Source of the DNA: Synergistaceae bacterium
GTDB lineage: Bacteria; Synergistota; Synergistia; Synergistales; Aminobacteriaceae
Assembly (NCBI GenBank): GCA_009783355.1
Contig: WRHH01000008.1
Location: 1 to 64,000, forward strand
Direction of reading: 5' to 3'
DNA: 64,000 nucleotides
The position numbers and the translations under genes are program-made. Below the pieces are notes generated by a model. That model saw only the letters and a list, made by a program, of their open reading frames with translations. It was not told the origin of the DNA and ran no database searches. Below, one piece after another: positions 52,188 to 62,099 of this stretch. The number at the start of each line of letters is the position of its first letter. Positions within the stretch are counted from its first letter, which is position 1.

Positions 52188-54851
52188 CTGTCTTTTAGTC
52201 TTTATCTCCAAACGAGTCTTAATCGTATCCGGATCAATTGAGAACTCCAGCCGTAAAGCTTTCATTTCGTCGATAATTGTCTGACTATAGTTATCGGGTA
52301 AATTGTTGGTTTGATATAGTGTTTCATCCGTCCAGGCGGTTGACTTCCATCTACCCGGTTGTTCTGCTGGAACGTAAGTTCCTCCTAAAGGGCATATTAA
52401 GCTCTGATTCTGTATTGCCTTTATTGCGCCGTTCAGATCACTTGGTTGTAATTGTTGCTGATATGCGTGAAGAAGAAGGGCATTTCCAGCGGACGTACGG
52501 CGGTCTCTGGTATAAGCTTCTGCGCGTAAACAATTCCCTATATAGGTATTGCTGAAATCTCCCAAATTTAAAGAAACCTGGCTTGGATGTTCTGTTTTCT
52601 CAACGCGAATTTCGGGCGTAACGGCTTCCAAAAGTGATCGCCCACTTCCGATTACACGATAAGATCCAAAACGGCGATACCAGAGATCTGTATCAATAAT
52701 CCTCCTCAGTTTTGCATACCCTGCCGCGTCTGGTTCTGATTCTCGCCGAAACATAAACCCAAGACTCTCTTCATCGAAATTGAGGGGAGTTACTATACCA
52801 GAATAGAATTTTACGTAATGTTGCACACTATATAGTCCGTGTTCAAGACTGTTACCATGTTCAATGCTCCATGGAATATTCGTATCTCTTAATCCGACAA
52901 AAATGCGTACATCTTCGCCTTCCGGGATTAATTCCCTGACGAGTTTTTTTGACAACCGCGCATCAAAAAAAACAAGATCGCCAGAGATGATTGCCATGCG
53001 ATCAGTATCCGGTTTTCCCAGGAAAGTATCAAGATCGCCATAGCGTGATTTGGCATAGGGGCTTATGTTTAATCTGAGTTCCAATTGTTCGCCTGATGGG
53101 GTACTCTCACTTACAAGTAAGCCGAAAACAGGATCCATATTTGTCCACATGCGGTCGTAGGCGTCGGCAAAATATTGGTAGGCTTTCGCTTCTGCAGTGG
53201 TTACCTTGTCTATTGTCATATCAGGGATTGGCAGAAAAGACCCTATAGCTCCACGTACACTATCAGTTGCCGTGCCGTCTTCGTCAAGCATCGGTTTGGA
53301 ATTGTCGTGCCGCATACCAAATCCTTTGGGCAGGAATCCTTTTTCTATCAGGGACGCAATGGAAGGCGAATCATGACCTTCCTGTATTGCAGCGAGGCGC
53401 GCCAAGGCCAGCATATTCATTTCTGAAACAGACTGGGCGCGCCGCGTCATTTCCACGCGATAGGCGGGGCCAACCAGAACACGGAAGAATGGATCGGAGA
53501 GATAAATAAATATGCCTTTTTCTGATGAGGCAATCTGGCTGCGGGCATAACGAAATTCCGTCAGGTTGCCAAGACTTTGGCCGGGCGCTTTTCCTGTTGA
53601 AAGAAATGCTTGCGCTATCCATTTTGATGTGGTTACCAGATGAAAATCACCGTCTTCTACATAAAAAGAGCGCACTTCTCCGCCGGGGGACGACAGGAGC
53701 GACACTGCACGTCCCTCTATTATTTCTGAAGACTCCCGAACGGAAGAATTTTCTTTCTTGATACTATCGCGGATGGAATCTAGTTGTTTTTTTAGGAGAG
53801 CCGTCTCTTTCGCATGAAAGAGAACGCCTATGGCGGCGCCTTCCCGTAAAAATGTATCGGTTCCGATTACGGCCACGTCATCAATCACGCTGCTGCCGAA
53901 ATAGCGGCTCAGGACAGTTTCTTTTAAAGCAAGTTGGCGTTCAATGCGTTCGGATACGCTGTAATCGGCGCCGCGAGAAGATAATATGGAACGAAACATT
54001 GTGCCCCATCTATCCATAAAATCTCTTGCTTGCAGAAAAGTAGAAAATGAATCGAAGCGAAGATAGAAACACTGCTCCGGCACGCGCATTGCAAGAGACT
54101 CAACTATAACCTCGTTGTCATTAAAGTCAGGTACGGGCATTGGCGGGAGTGCAGCAGCGTCAGGGAGGTCAATGTCGGCGCCTTCGCCTTTTTCTACTGT
54201 TTTCAGCATGGTATCGGTTTGCATAGCTAGGCGAATTGATTCAGTTCCTAGAAGAAAGTCAAATATATTATTAAACTCATTATAGTAGTATCTAAACATA
54301 TATCTTAAATTATCCAGCGGTAAACCCAAGCGGCGGCCCATCATGGAGACAATGCCCAATTCAACGGAAGGGTCATAAAAGTCAAGATAATGCAGATTTT
54401 TTAGCTTTGTAAGATAGGCGTTCCACCATTCATCAATAAAAACCTCCAGCAGTTCGTCATTTTTGACGGGTTTGATTTTTACTTTTTCAATAAGCTCTTC
54501 AAAACCAATTCTGGAAATAAATACATCCAGCTCATCCTGACCTTGAAACAAAAACAACAGGGCTTTGTTTTGTGAACCGTCCGGCTTGTTTTCAATAATG
54601 CTCCACGTTGGATAAAGCGCGCGCTTGTTGCTTTCGCTCACCGACGCTTGATGTATCATTTCAAAAAAAGACTCTTCTATATACCTTTTATGTAATTCTT
54701 GTTCTGTTGTGGACAAGGGGAGTTCGATGCGGCAAACGCCGAAAGGCTCGCCAAAAACAGCTTCAATCTGAATGGCAACGGCTTTGATCGGTATTAACGC
54801 AAGAAACAGGGCAGAGAGTAAAGCGATGGCAAAAATGGATGAGCGTTTCAT
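52167..54851 (-). CDS. Large exported protein, function unknown
   Basis: An 894-residue protein with a signal peptide (SSIFAIALLSALFLALIPIK, about residues 4-26). The body is mixed alpha/beta with acidic character and no repeat. Segments such as QCFYLRFDSFSTFLQARDFM, VDDVAVIGTDTF-like strands (here VIDDVAVIGTDTFLREGAA) and GDLVFFDARLSKKLVREL are conspicuous, but no family is recognised. A Tyr/Arg-rich region lies near residue 700. GGAGG is 6 nt before the ATG. The last eight codons (QGLGIRD and stop) are encoded by GGGATTA heptamers, like the racemase C-terminus. Confidence 0.75.
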   Translation of the reverse strand: MKRSSIFAIALLSALFLALIPIKAVAIQIEAVFGEPFGVCRIELPLSTTEQELHKRYIEESFFEMIHQASVSESNKRALYPTWSIIENKPDGSQNKALLFLFQGQDELDVFISRIGFEELIEKVKIKPVKNDELLEVFIDEWWNAYLTKLKNLHYLDFYDPSVELGIVSMMGRRLGLPLDNLRYMFRYYYNEFNNIFDFLLGTESIRLAMQTDTMLKTVEKGEGADIDLPDAAALPPMPVPDFNDNEVIVESLAMRVPEQCFYLRFDSFSTFLQARDFMDRWGTMFRSILSSRGADYSVSERIERQLALKETVLSRYFGSSVIDDVAVIGTDTFLREGAAIGVLFHAKETALLKKQLDSIRDSIKKENSSVRESSEIIEGRAVSLLSSPGGEVRSFYVEDGDFHLVTTSKWIAQAFLSTGKAPGQSLGNLTEFRYARSQIASSEKGIFIYLSDPFFRVLVGPAYRVEMTRRAQSVSEMNMLALARLAAIQEGHDSPSIASLIEKGFLPKGFGMRHDNSKPMLDEDGTATDSVRGAIGSFLPIPDMTIDKVTTAEAKAYQYFADAYDRMWTNMDPVFGLLVSESTPSGEQLELRLNISPYAKSRYGDLDTFLGKPDTDRMAIISGDLVFFDARLSKKLVRELIPEGEDVRIFVGLRDTNIPWSIEHGNSLEHGLYSVQHYVKFYSGIVTPLNFDEESLGFMFRRESEPDAAGYAKLRRIIDTDLWYRRFGSYRVIGSGRSLLEAVTPEIRVEKTEHPSQVSLNLGDFSNTYIGNCLRAEAYTRDRRTSAGNALLLHAYQQQLQPSDLNGAIKAIQNQSLICPLGGTYVPAEQPGRWKSTAWTDETLYQTNNLPDNYSQTIIDEMKALRLEFSIDPDTIKTRLEIKTKRQGLGIRD

Positions 54852-55365
54852 ATTGAGCCTCCAGTTTCGATAAGGTTAGCTTTCAAAAAAAATATAGTAT
54901 AGCGTGCTTTAGATGTCAACGTCAACACGAATATGAATGAATAGTATAGTCACATGCTATGATTTCGCAACGCGCGAATATTCATAAATTCGAAAAACAG
55001 CAGTATTAATGTTTTAGTTGGTAAAATACTGAATATAGCAGACATATAAACGCAATACTGATGGTTTTCGAATGAGCGTAAAATACAAAGATGCAAAGGT
55101 CAATCATTAATATCGGGACACGCGTAAAAGCATTGTATATACTGTATATAAAGATATAGTTCGCGCGTTTAGGGACATATATTCCGATTGCCCGTATTCT
55201 ATATTAATAAGATAAATTAATGAGTTATATGGCTTACTTTGAAAATTAAAATACGAATATAATTATAAAATATTACGTCAATAAAAATAGTAATAATTCT
55301 CATTATGACGCTATAATAGAAACACTTATATAAATTCAAAAATTCATGAAAGGTAGTGTGATAAT
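54852..55365. other. AT-rich intergenic region between divergent genes
   Basis: Separates the divergent 894-residue protein and amidase genes. No ORF with a ribosome binding site. A TATAAT at 55312-55317 may be the amidase -10. Otherwise nothing was identified. Confidence 0.4.
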
Positions 55366-57486
55366 ATGAGAAAGAAAGTTCTTCTATTTACATTGTTGTT
55401 AGTTGTTTTTTTGTGCAGCTCGGTATATGCCGCGCCTACTGAGCCTGTTGCGCCTCTCAAAGACCTTGCGACGCTAATTCTTGAGGCCAAAGAAATCGAT
55501 TTGAGCGGCTATCCGGCCAAGTATGCCGATCCACTCAAACATGCGCTTGCTAAAGCTGAGAAAGTAGCAGCGAACGGAGCCGCAACAAATGAACAGAAAA
55601 ATATTGCCCGCTTAGAACTGCAAATTGCGCTGGATACCCTTGTGATAGATTTACAGCTCGTTACGGTTTTGGATATGCAGGAGCAGGTTAAAGCCGGCAA
55701 ACTGACCTATGCGGATCTCACACAAATGTACTTAACTAGAATTGAATTGTACAACGACAACGCTAACAAGCTCAATGCCGTACGCGCGCTCAACACAAAT
55801 GCTCTGTCGGACGCAAAAGCATGTGACGCGGCGTTCGCACTGGATGCAAGCGTTGCCAAGGGTATGTTTGGCATTCCTATCATGATGAAGGACAACATCA
55901 ATTTCATGGGTCTGCCTACCACCGCAGGTTCAATTGCGCTTGCCGATAATTATGCGCCCTACGACGCTCCTCTCGTTGTCAACCTCAAGAAAGCGGGAGC
56001 AGTAATACTAGGTAAACTCAACATGACGGAATTTGCCCACGGCGTCAGCAACAACTCCACAAATGTAAACGGGTTCTCATCTTTAGGCAGGCGAGTTTAC
56101 AGCGCTTACAGACCTAACGCGCTGACCGCCCACGGATCAACCCTTAGCCGGCTGGACCCCAGCGGCTCCTCAAGCGGTTCCGGCGTGGCAGCGTCTGCGG
56201 CGCTAGCTGCTGTTACCATCGGTACAGAGACAAACGGCTCCATCATCAGTCCCAGCCAATCGAATTTCCTCGTCGGCATCAAGCCGACAGTAGGCATAAT
56301 CAGCCGCTACGGCGTCATTCCGTTAAACGCTTTGCAGGATACTGCGGGCCCAATGGTTCGTAATGTAACGGACGCGGCTGTTTTAATGAACGCAACCTTT
56401 GGATATGATCCAAATGATTTCGAAACTGAGGGTATTGCGAGTGCAGGGCTTACAAGCTTCGACTTCAACGAATGCCTGAAGCCGGGCTTCCTGCAGGGCA
56501 AAAGAATCGGCGTGTTGAGCTTGCCAAGCGCGACAGCCGCCGCGCGTCCCGCGTTTGACGCTGCGCTCAAGGCGATAGAGACCGCAGGCGCCACACTCGT
56601 CTATCAAGCAAACGGCAGCGTGTTGCCGTCGATAGCGGGTCCTACCGCCCCGAGCAGTACCACCTTCCAATTCAAGGTAAGCTTACCTGTTTATCTGGCA
56701 ACTTTGGATCCGGCTTATAAATGGTACATGAAAACACTCGAAGATGTCTACGAATTCATGCGTGCGGAGTTTCAGGTCAACCCGGGAACATTTCGCGACC
56801 ACTTGGGTACCAATCTTGATATTAACAAAATAGGCGAATCCAACAACTATGTTCTCGACGCGGCGACTCTGGCGACATGGGCTAACCATCGCTCTTCAGA
56901 TATCCGCCAATGCCGCGACGAAGGCATCGACAGGAGATTGGGAGAATACAATCTTGACGGTTTAGTGGGAAGCGGCAGCCTGACCGCTCTAACAGCCAGA
57001 GGCGGTTATCCCCATGTAACTCTTCCCATCTTCAGAACGGTTGGTACACGATTGACAGGCGGATCTCATATGTACTTCGCAGGGACAGCTTTTTCCGAAC
57101 CGGTACTGATTGCCGCTGCCTATGCGGCTGAGCAAGCAACAAAGGCGCGCGAAAATTCCGCCCCCGGCCTTGCCAATAAAGCATCACTGGGCGAGGCGAT
57201 CACGGAGGCTCTGTTGTTATCTGTCGAAGAGAGGGACATATTCCAAACAATTTATGATGAGGCTGTGGATGCATACACTAGCGATTTCGCCACGCAAATG
57301 GATGTAGATAAAGCGGAAAATGCGTTACGCGCTGCAATGAACCCCGAGCCGGAGCCGGAACCGGAGCCGGAACCCGAACCATGCGATTGTAACTGGTGTG
57401 ATCTATTAGAAGGGTGCAACGCGGGGTACGGATATGTAGTAATCATACTTTCGCTGCTTCCGTTATTGTTTAGAAAAAGGATGTAG
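55366..57486 (+). CDS. Secreted amidase with Synerg-CTERM anchor
   Basis: A 706-residue exported enzyme. Signal peptide about 1-22 (LFTLLLVVFLCSSVYA). A FIVAR-like helical segment (about 30-95) precedes the amidase signature domain (about 110-600). The catalytic Lys is in GIPIMMKDNINFMG, the cis-Ser in SGSSSGSGVAAS, and the nucleophile Ser in GTETNGSIISPS. A second FIVAR-like stretch comes before a linker of seven Pro-Glu pairs. The tail is [20 protein letters not shown] then RKRM, a textbook Synerg-CTERM. AAAGGTAGTG precedes the ATG. It hydrolyses amide bonds at the cell surface; substrate unknown. Confidence 0.9.
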   Translation: MRKKVLLFTLLLVVFLCSSVYAAPTEPVAPLKDLATLILEAKEIDLSGYPAKYADPLKHALAKAEKVAANGAATNEQKNIARLELQIALDTLVIDLQLVTVLDMQEQVKAGKLTYADLTQMYLTRIELYNDNANKLNAVRALNTNALSDAKACDAAFALDASVAKGMFGIPIMMKDNINFMGLPTTAGSIALADNYAPYDAPLVVNLKKAGAVILGKLNMTEFAHGVSNNSTNVNGFSSLGRRVYSAYRPNALTAHGSTLSRLDPSGSSSGSGVAASAALAAVTIGTETNGSIISPSQSNFLVGIKPTVGIISRYGVIPLNALQDTAGPMVRNVTDAAVLMNATFGYDPNDFETEGIASAGLTSFDFNECLKPGFLQGKRIGVLSLPSATAAARPAFDAALKAIETAGATLVYQANGSVLPSIAGPTAPSSTTFQFKVSLPVYLATLDPAYKWYMKTLEDVYEFMRAEFQVNPGTFRDHLGTNLDINKIGESNNYVLDAATLATWANHRSSDIRQCRDEGIDRRLGEYNLDGLVGSGSLTALTARGGYPHVTLPIFRTVGTRLTGGSHMYFAGTAFSEPVLIAAAYAAEQATKARENSAPGLANKASLGEAITEALLLSVEERDIFQTIYDEAVDAYTSDFATQMDVDKAENALRAAMNPEPEPEPEPEPEPCDCNWCDLLEGCNAGYGYVVIILSLLPLLFRKRM

Positions 57487-57487
57487 G

Positions 57488-57507
57488 GCGCGATGTCCGC
57501 ATCGCGC
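57488..57507. terminator. GC-rich hairpin after the amidase gene
   Basis: GCGCGATG-TCCG-CATCGCGC, a perfect 8-bp stem starting 2 nt after the stop codon. No T-run directly follows. Confidence 0.5.
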
Positions 57508-57550
57508 TGTATTTGAGGTTCAATGCCATCGAAAAAGATTGCATAATAGA

Positions 57551-57593
57551 AGGAGGTTGCTTTAAACAATAGGCAGCCTCCTGTTCAATTTTT
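57551..57593 (+). terminator. Intrinsic terminator downstream of the amidase gene
   Basis: GGAGGTTGC pairs with GCAGCCTCC (one G-T pair) with a 12-nt loop, followed by TGTTCAATTTTT. Confidence 0.7.
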
Positions 57594-57741
57594 CCCTGAG
57601 TTGTCATAATTTGATAAGATGATAAAATGATAAATGCATTAAAAAATGAAATATCAACGATTCTTAATGTGTTATAAACTGAAACATGAGAAAAAATTTA
57701 TCAGTAAGCTCAATGATTATTATAAGGAGGTTAAATATTTT

Positions 57742-59295
57742 ATGAAAAGTAATAAAAGGATAACGACAATTTTATCGGCAATGGCGCTGATGTTAGGGCT
57801 TTTTCTTATTCATAGCTCAACTTCGGCCGACGCCGTCTTCGTGCCGGTGACAGATATCAACAATGTACCAACGGAGGCAATAGCTGCTACGCCGCTCGCT
57901 CTAACGGGTACGGTAATTCCGGTCGATGCGACTAATAAGAACATCGTCTGGAGTGTCAAAAATGCGGGAGGGACCGGTGCAACGATAACGGGTAATACCC
58001 TCAACACTTCAAGCGCCGGAACGGTTGTGCTAACAGCATCAGTGGCAGGCGGTCTGGAAGGAGGCTTTGAAGATGGTAGCGCGACCATTGCGGCTGGCAG
58101 TGGACATACAATGGCTATTAAAAGTGACGGCAGCCTGTGGGCATGGGGATATAATTTCTATGGACAACTGGGTGACGGTGCGAATGATGATAGGCACTCA
58201 CCAGTTCGAATAGGCGAAGATAAAGACTGGGCTGCGGTTTCGGCTGGCGCCTCTCACTCAGTCGCTATAAAAAGAGACGGCAGTCTGTGGAGTTGGGGGG
58301 ATAATGAATACGGTCAATTAGGTAACGGAACAACAATGAGCCGAAGCGCCCCTACTCGCATGGATATGGCAAATGACTGGGCGTCGTCGTCGGTTGGCTA
58401 CGCTCACACAATGGCTATAAAGAAGGATGGCAGTCTGTGGGCTTGGGGAGATAATAGCAGGGGACAGCTGGGAAACGGTACAACGATTAGCAGCGACAAA
58501 CCGGTTCGCATAAAAGAAGGTAGTGTTTGGTCGATAGTTTCAGCTAGTGATAATAATACAATAGCCATTGAAAATGATGGCAGTCTGTGGGCTTGGGGAG
58601 ACAACTTATTCGGAAAGCTTGGCATCGTAAATGATAAAGACGGAATGAATATAGGCGAAAGTCTCACACCGATTCGCATAGGCATGGAAAATAACTGGAC
58701 TGCGATTTCGGCGAGCAGCTTACACACAATGGGCATAAAGGAAGGTAGCCTGTGGGGTTGGGGATTGAAGAGAACAGTTGTCTGGGTTGGATTAGACCTC
58801 GAAGTAAATTTCCCGCTGGCGCCGGAACGCCTTGGAACGGACAATAATTGGAAAGCGGTTGCGGCAAGAAGCCAAAACGCAACAGCCATAAAAACGGACG
58901 ACAGCCTCTGGGGTTGGGAAGGAAGAAGAGAGAATACTTCAATCGAAGGTTCAGTTAATGAATTCTATGGCAGCTCATTTGTTCGTATAAGCGCTGATAA
59001 CAACTGGGCGTCGGTTTCTGCGGGACACTATCATACGGTAGCCTTGAAAAGGGATGGCAGTATATGGGCGTGGGGAGGTAATGATTTCGGTCAGCTGGGC
59101 GACGGCTCAACCACGAATCGTAGTGCTCCATATCGCATAGGTATGGATAATGATTGGGGCGGAAACGTTGATTACACCAAGGACTTCACCATCACAGTAA
59201 ACGCTTCAGAAGACGATTTCTGGGGCTGTAACGCGGGATATGGATATATAATAATAATGCTTTCGCTACTTCCATTGTTGTTCAAAAAGAGATAG
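57742..59295 (+). CDS. Secreted RCC1-repeat protein with Synerg-CTERM anchor
   Basis: A 517-residue surface protein. ATG 57742 is used (AAGGAGG 11 nt upstream), giving a clean signal peptide (about 5-29). Residues about 32-105 are an Ig-like Big domain ([20 protein letters not shown]). Seven RCC1 repeats follow; each has a [15 protein letters not shown]-like core and GQLGDG turn, forming a beta-propeller. Copies 5 and 6 are the most diverged. The tail [20 protein letters not shown] then FKKR is a Synerg-CTERM sorting signal. Likely a protein- or ligand-binding surface propeller. Confidence 0.88.
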   Translation: MKSNKRITTILSAMALMLGLFLIHSSTSADAVFVPVTDINNVPTEAIAATPLALTGTVIPVDATNKNIVWSVKNAGGTGATITGNTLNTSSAGTVVLTASVAGGLEGGFEDGSATIAAGSGHTMAIKSDGSLWAWGYNFYGQLGDGANDDRHSPVRIGEDKDWAAVSAGASHSVAIKRDGSLWSWGDNEYGQLGNGTTMSRSAPTRMDMANDWASSSVGYAHTMAIKKDGSLWAWGDNSRGQLGNGTTISSDKPVRIKEGSVWSIVSASDNNTIAIENDGSLWAWGDNLFGKLGIVNDKDGMNIGESLTPIRIGMENNWTAISASSLHTMGIKEGSLWGWGLKRTVVWVGLDLEVNFPLAPERLGTDNNWKAVAARSQNATAIKTDDSLWGWEGRRENTSIEGSVNEFYGSSFVRISADNNWASVSAGHYHTVALKRDGSIWAWGGNDFGQLGDGSTTNRSAPYRIGMDNDWGGNVDYTKDFTITVNASEDDFWGCNAGYGYIIIMLSLLPLLFKKR

Positions 59296-59298
59296 TAG

Positions 59299-59418
59299 GG
59301 GGCTGTAACAAAAGCTGGCGGCAGAATGCCGCCCCTACAACATATTGTGCACACAATACCAAACAACCACTATATATTGTGGTTTGGCTAGCCAATATAC
59401 TACTTTTGTTACAGCCCC
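59299..59418. mobile_element. MITE-like element, copy 1
   Basis: 120 bp bounded by perfect 16-bp terminal inverted repeats GGGGCTGTAACAAAAG/CTTTTGTTACAGCCCC. Internal hairpins are GGCGGCAGAATGCCGCC and CCACTATATATTGTGG. It has no ORF and begins 3 nt after the stop of the RCC1 gene. Copy 2 is at 50435-50552. Confidence 0.8.
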
Positions 59419-59462
59419 GTTTTTGATGTTCATTGCCATTAAACGCAAATTGTATTTAATAA

Positions 59463-59500
59463 CAGGAGGCTACTCAAAAACTGGTAGCCTCCTGGCTTTA
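59463..59500 (+). terminator. Hairpin, probable terminator
   Basis: CAGGAGGCTAC pairs perfectly with GTAGCCTCCTG, loop 10 nt, followed by GCTTTAT. The stem resembles that at 57551. Confidence 0.55.
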
Positions 59501-59689
59501 TAAACTCTATGGATATTCGGCCAGCCCGCCAATAAAACGGCGCTCTATTTTCTGCGCTTGTGCTCCAAAGATTATTTAAAATATTATAATTTTTTGTAGC
59601 AAAAGAAACAATACATGTGATATTATTTTTTTTATTAAGATGTTTAAACATTAAAAACGCGATCCAAGAAAAACACAGGGGGGATAAAG

Positions 59690-61423
59690 ATGAATTTCAG
59701 GCTGACTGACTGGATGGGAGATTTGATGACGTGGGTAGGCGATGTCGATTTACGGCGATTGAAAATCCCCGCGACGCATAACTCGGGGTCATACTGCGAA
59801 GATCTCAATAGTGACATAAGATGTCAGGATAATTACATTTCCGAACAGCTGGAGATAGGCGTACGTTCACTTGACGTACGGGTGACCCATAATCATAAAG
59901 CTGACGGATATTACATGTGCCATAACGGCATTTATGACAAAAAGCAGAAATTCCAAATCGGCCTGAATGATATACAGTTTTTTTTACAAAAACACCCGGG
60001 TGAGATTATCTTTCTTTTTGTCAGGGCTGGCGATGAAAAATATAATAACAAGAGTAACTGGATATACAACTGTTGGGACAGGATACTCTTTGTTAAAAAG
60101 ATGATCCGGGATACTCTCGGAAAATATATGTATAAGCCCAACCCCGGGGATAAAATTCGTAAATTCCGACACGAAAAACAAAATATCACCGTGAAATATG
60201 ACGAAAGCGGCGGCGTCTCTATTGATGGCGAATTGACGCTGAATAAGATCAAGCAGGAAAATGATACGTTCGGAACAGATGCGCGTGTTCTCGTGTTTAT
60301 TCATTACTTGAATTCAAGCAACGTGGTTGACGATGATTTTTGGTTGTCGGAACATCTGACTGAGGGGTCTTATGATATTGATGGTCAGTCGGGCGTCATT
60401 TATTCGCCGGAAGAAAAGGGCAAGTGGCTGCCGTATCGGGTTAAGGCCAGTCTGACCAACCGCAACTTCAGTAAATTTCATGGGAGCGATTGGACACTTT
60501 GGGCTTGGATTCTTAATGACAAATTTAAGCGACTCGGTATTAAGGGTATCACAAGTAATCAGGCGCACCCGGACGTCCGGCGGTTCTTGGTAAATACCGG
60601 GGGAAGTCTATATTTCCGCAACACGAATCTTGTCACCGTTGATTTTGTCAGGGAAGACATAACAAGATCAGTAATCAACCTTAATATACCAACATATGTA
60701 AGCGATGTCGCCGTAACGGGTAAAGGAGAAGACCTCTCATCCAAAGGCTATACGAAAATTGAATGGGATCTGAACGCCGGAGTCGGCGGCGCGCACATAT
60801 ATTTATGGTATAAACTCAGTGCAGACCCCAAAGATGCGTATACTCATTTCTTTATCTCATTTGCGGAACAGGGGAACTATACGGAGGATGTGAACACTTC
60901 TGTAACATTCGATGATACCGCTATAACGTACAGGCGTTTCCACGTTAATCTGAACGATGGAGTTAAGGATTCTGCGCCTTTGTATCTATACGGTACAAAA
61001 AGTCATGAGTGGGGAATACCGATACAGCGCCTATTCGTCGTGACCGGGAATGAATTTTATCTCACACTCGAAATTGCATTCAAAAAAATCGACATCTCCA
61101 GGGAAAGAAAAGACTTAATATTTAATGAATTAAAAAAACTGGGCGTCCAAGGGTTTATGGAAGCGATGGCGGATGTATGGAAAGTTATTATAGAAGACGC
61201 CGCGTCAAAAAATCGGGAAATTCTAAAAACTCCTGGCGTTGAATCGTTAAAGAAAGCAATGGAAGATCTGTCCACTGACGTCAAAATGAGCTTGATGACC
61301 ACATGCCTTAAGCAATTCGAGCATGACCAGTTTGTACGCTACTTCAAAAAGAACGAATTCGCCGATTGCAACGGCGGCAAAGGAGAAAAAATTTACATTT
61401 TAATGATGTATGCGGGTGCCTGA
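59690..61423 (+). CDS. Phosphatidylinositol-specific phospholipase C-like protein
   Basis: A 577-residue protein with an N-terminal PI-PLC X-type barrel (about 1-310). The first catalytic His is in IPATHNSGSYCED; GVRSLDVRVTHNHK and YYMCHNGIYD supply the Arg, Asp and second His region; HPGEIIFLFVRAGDE is the next strand. KGITSNQAHPDVRRFL ends the barrel. The C-terminal part is a beta-rich domain (about 320-470) followed by helices. No signal peptide or sorting tail is visible, unusual for bacterial PI-PLCs, which are secreted. AGGGGGGATAAAG precedes the ATG. A 37-nt piece of the gene (61125-61161) recurs at 62399. Confidence 0.8.
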   Translation: MNFRLTDWMGDLMTWVGDVDLRRLKIPATHNSGSYCEDLNSDIRCQDNYISEQLEIGVRSLDVRVTHNHKADGYYMCHNGIYDKKQKFQIGLNDIQFFLQKHPGEIIFLFVRAGDEKYNNKSNWIYNCWDRILFVKKMIRDTLGKYMYKPNPGDKIRKFRHEKQNITVKYDESGGVSIDGELTLNKIKQENDTFGTDARVLVFIHYLNSSNVVDDDFWLSEHLTEGSYDIDGQSGVIYSPEEKGKWLPYRVKASLTNRNFSKFHGSDWTLWAWILNDKFKRLGIKGITSNQAHPDVRRFLVNTGGSLYFRNTNLVTVDFVREDITRSVINLNIPTYVSDVAVTGKGEDLSSKGYTKIEWDLNAGVGGAHIYLWYKLSADPKDAYTHFFISFAEQGNYTEDVNTSVTFDDTAITYRRFHVNLNDGVKDSAPLYLYGTKSHEWGIPIQRLFVVTGNEFYLTLEIAFKKIDISRERKDLIFNELKKLGVQGFMEAMADVWKVIIEDAASKNREILKTPGVESLKKAMEDLSTDVKMSLMTTCLKQFEHDQFVRYFKKNEFADCNGGKGEKIYILMMYAGA

Positions 61424-61462
61424 AATTCTTAAATTTCATTTATCAACTCTAGAAAGAATGGT

Positions 61463-61675
61463 TTAGTGTGAGCTTGTTGTCATCCTGTTACGGTAGCTTT
61501 GTGCGTCGTTCAAAAATTTATCTAAAGAAACATCTTTAAAAATACCCTGCCGCCACTGAGTATAATCAAACGGCTCGCGCCGCAGCAGCATAATAAAACG
61601 CTCTGCTTCCACGATGCCAAGCTGCTCAGCAAGGATTCGCATTCCTTCATCTTTTAATGCAGTATTATTTCGCAT
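61463..61675 (-). CDS. Short ORF paired with PIN protein, probable antitoxin
   Basis: A 70-residue helical protein: EGMRILAEQLGIVEAERFIM then LLRREPFDYTQWRQGIFKDV. AAGGAGG is 7 nt before the ATG, and the gene overlaps the end of the PIN ORF by 11 nt. It has no visible DNA-binding fold. The genetic pairing suggests an antitoxin, like the pair at 3522-4173 although the sequences differ. Confidence 0.62.
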   Translation of the reverse strand: MRNNTALKDEGMRILAEQLGIVEAERFIMLLRREPFDYTQWRQGIFKDVSLDKFLNDAQSYRNRMTTSSH

Positions 61676-62099
61676 CTGAATACCTCCTTATATAATCAAT
61701 CGGGTTCATTACCGTAATCTCTGTTATTGATTTGTTGAGAATCCTTTTGTCAGTTGTGAGAAAGTACTCCGCACCAAGATGAATTGCACATGCAACATGC
61801 GAGGCATCCATTTGCCTCATGCCAATCATCATCAACTTAGCTGCTTTTGCAGCTATATCATCTGACATGCCGCAATCGGTACAGGCAAGTTCTTTCCACT
61901 CCTCAATCCTGTTGCGTACTTCCGCATATGGATTCACACTATTTTCGTAATCTAAAACAAATGACCAGCACAGCATAAGTTCTCCTTTTCTAATTAGCTC
62001 CTGAATATACAGTTTTGCCTCAGTTTCTAAATATACAATTAACGAGGATTGATCATCATACGGTCTATTAAAACAACAATTATCCATATAAACCTTCAT
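61665..62099 (-). CDS. PIN-domain protein, probable toxin
   Basis: A 144-residue PIN protein. KVYMDNCCFNRPYDDQ is the first strand with the catalytic Asp; ENSVNPYAEVRNRIEEW gives the second acidic site; RQMDASHVACAIHLGAEYFLTTDKRIL holds the third Asp and the final conserved TxD. The start is ATG 62099 (AAGGA 8 nt upstream) rather than 62108. It is followed by an overlapping antitoxin-like ORF. Likely an RNase toxin. Confidence 0.78.
   Translation of the reverse strand: MKVYMDNCCFNRPYDDQSSLIVYLETEAKLYIQELIRKGELMLCWSFVLDYENSVNPYAEVRNRIEEWKELACTDCGMSDDIAAKAAKLMMIGMRQMDASHVACAIHLGAEYFLTTDKRILNKSITEITVMNPIDYIRRYSDAK

Noticed and set aside
57345-57380. Pro-Glu repeat as a separate repeat element
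   Set aside because: It is the linker of the amidase, a usual feature before a C-terminal sorting tail.
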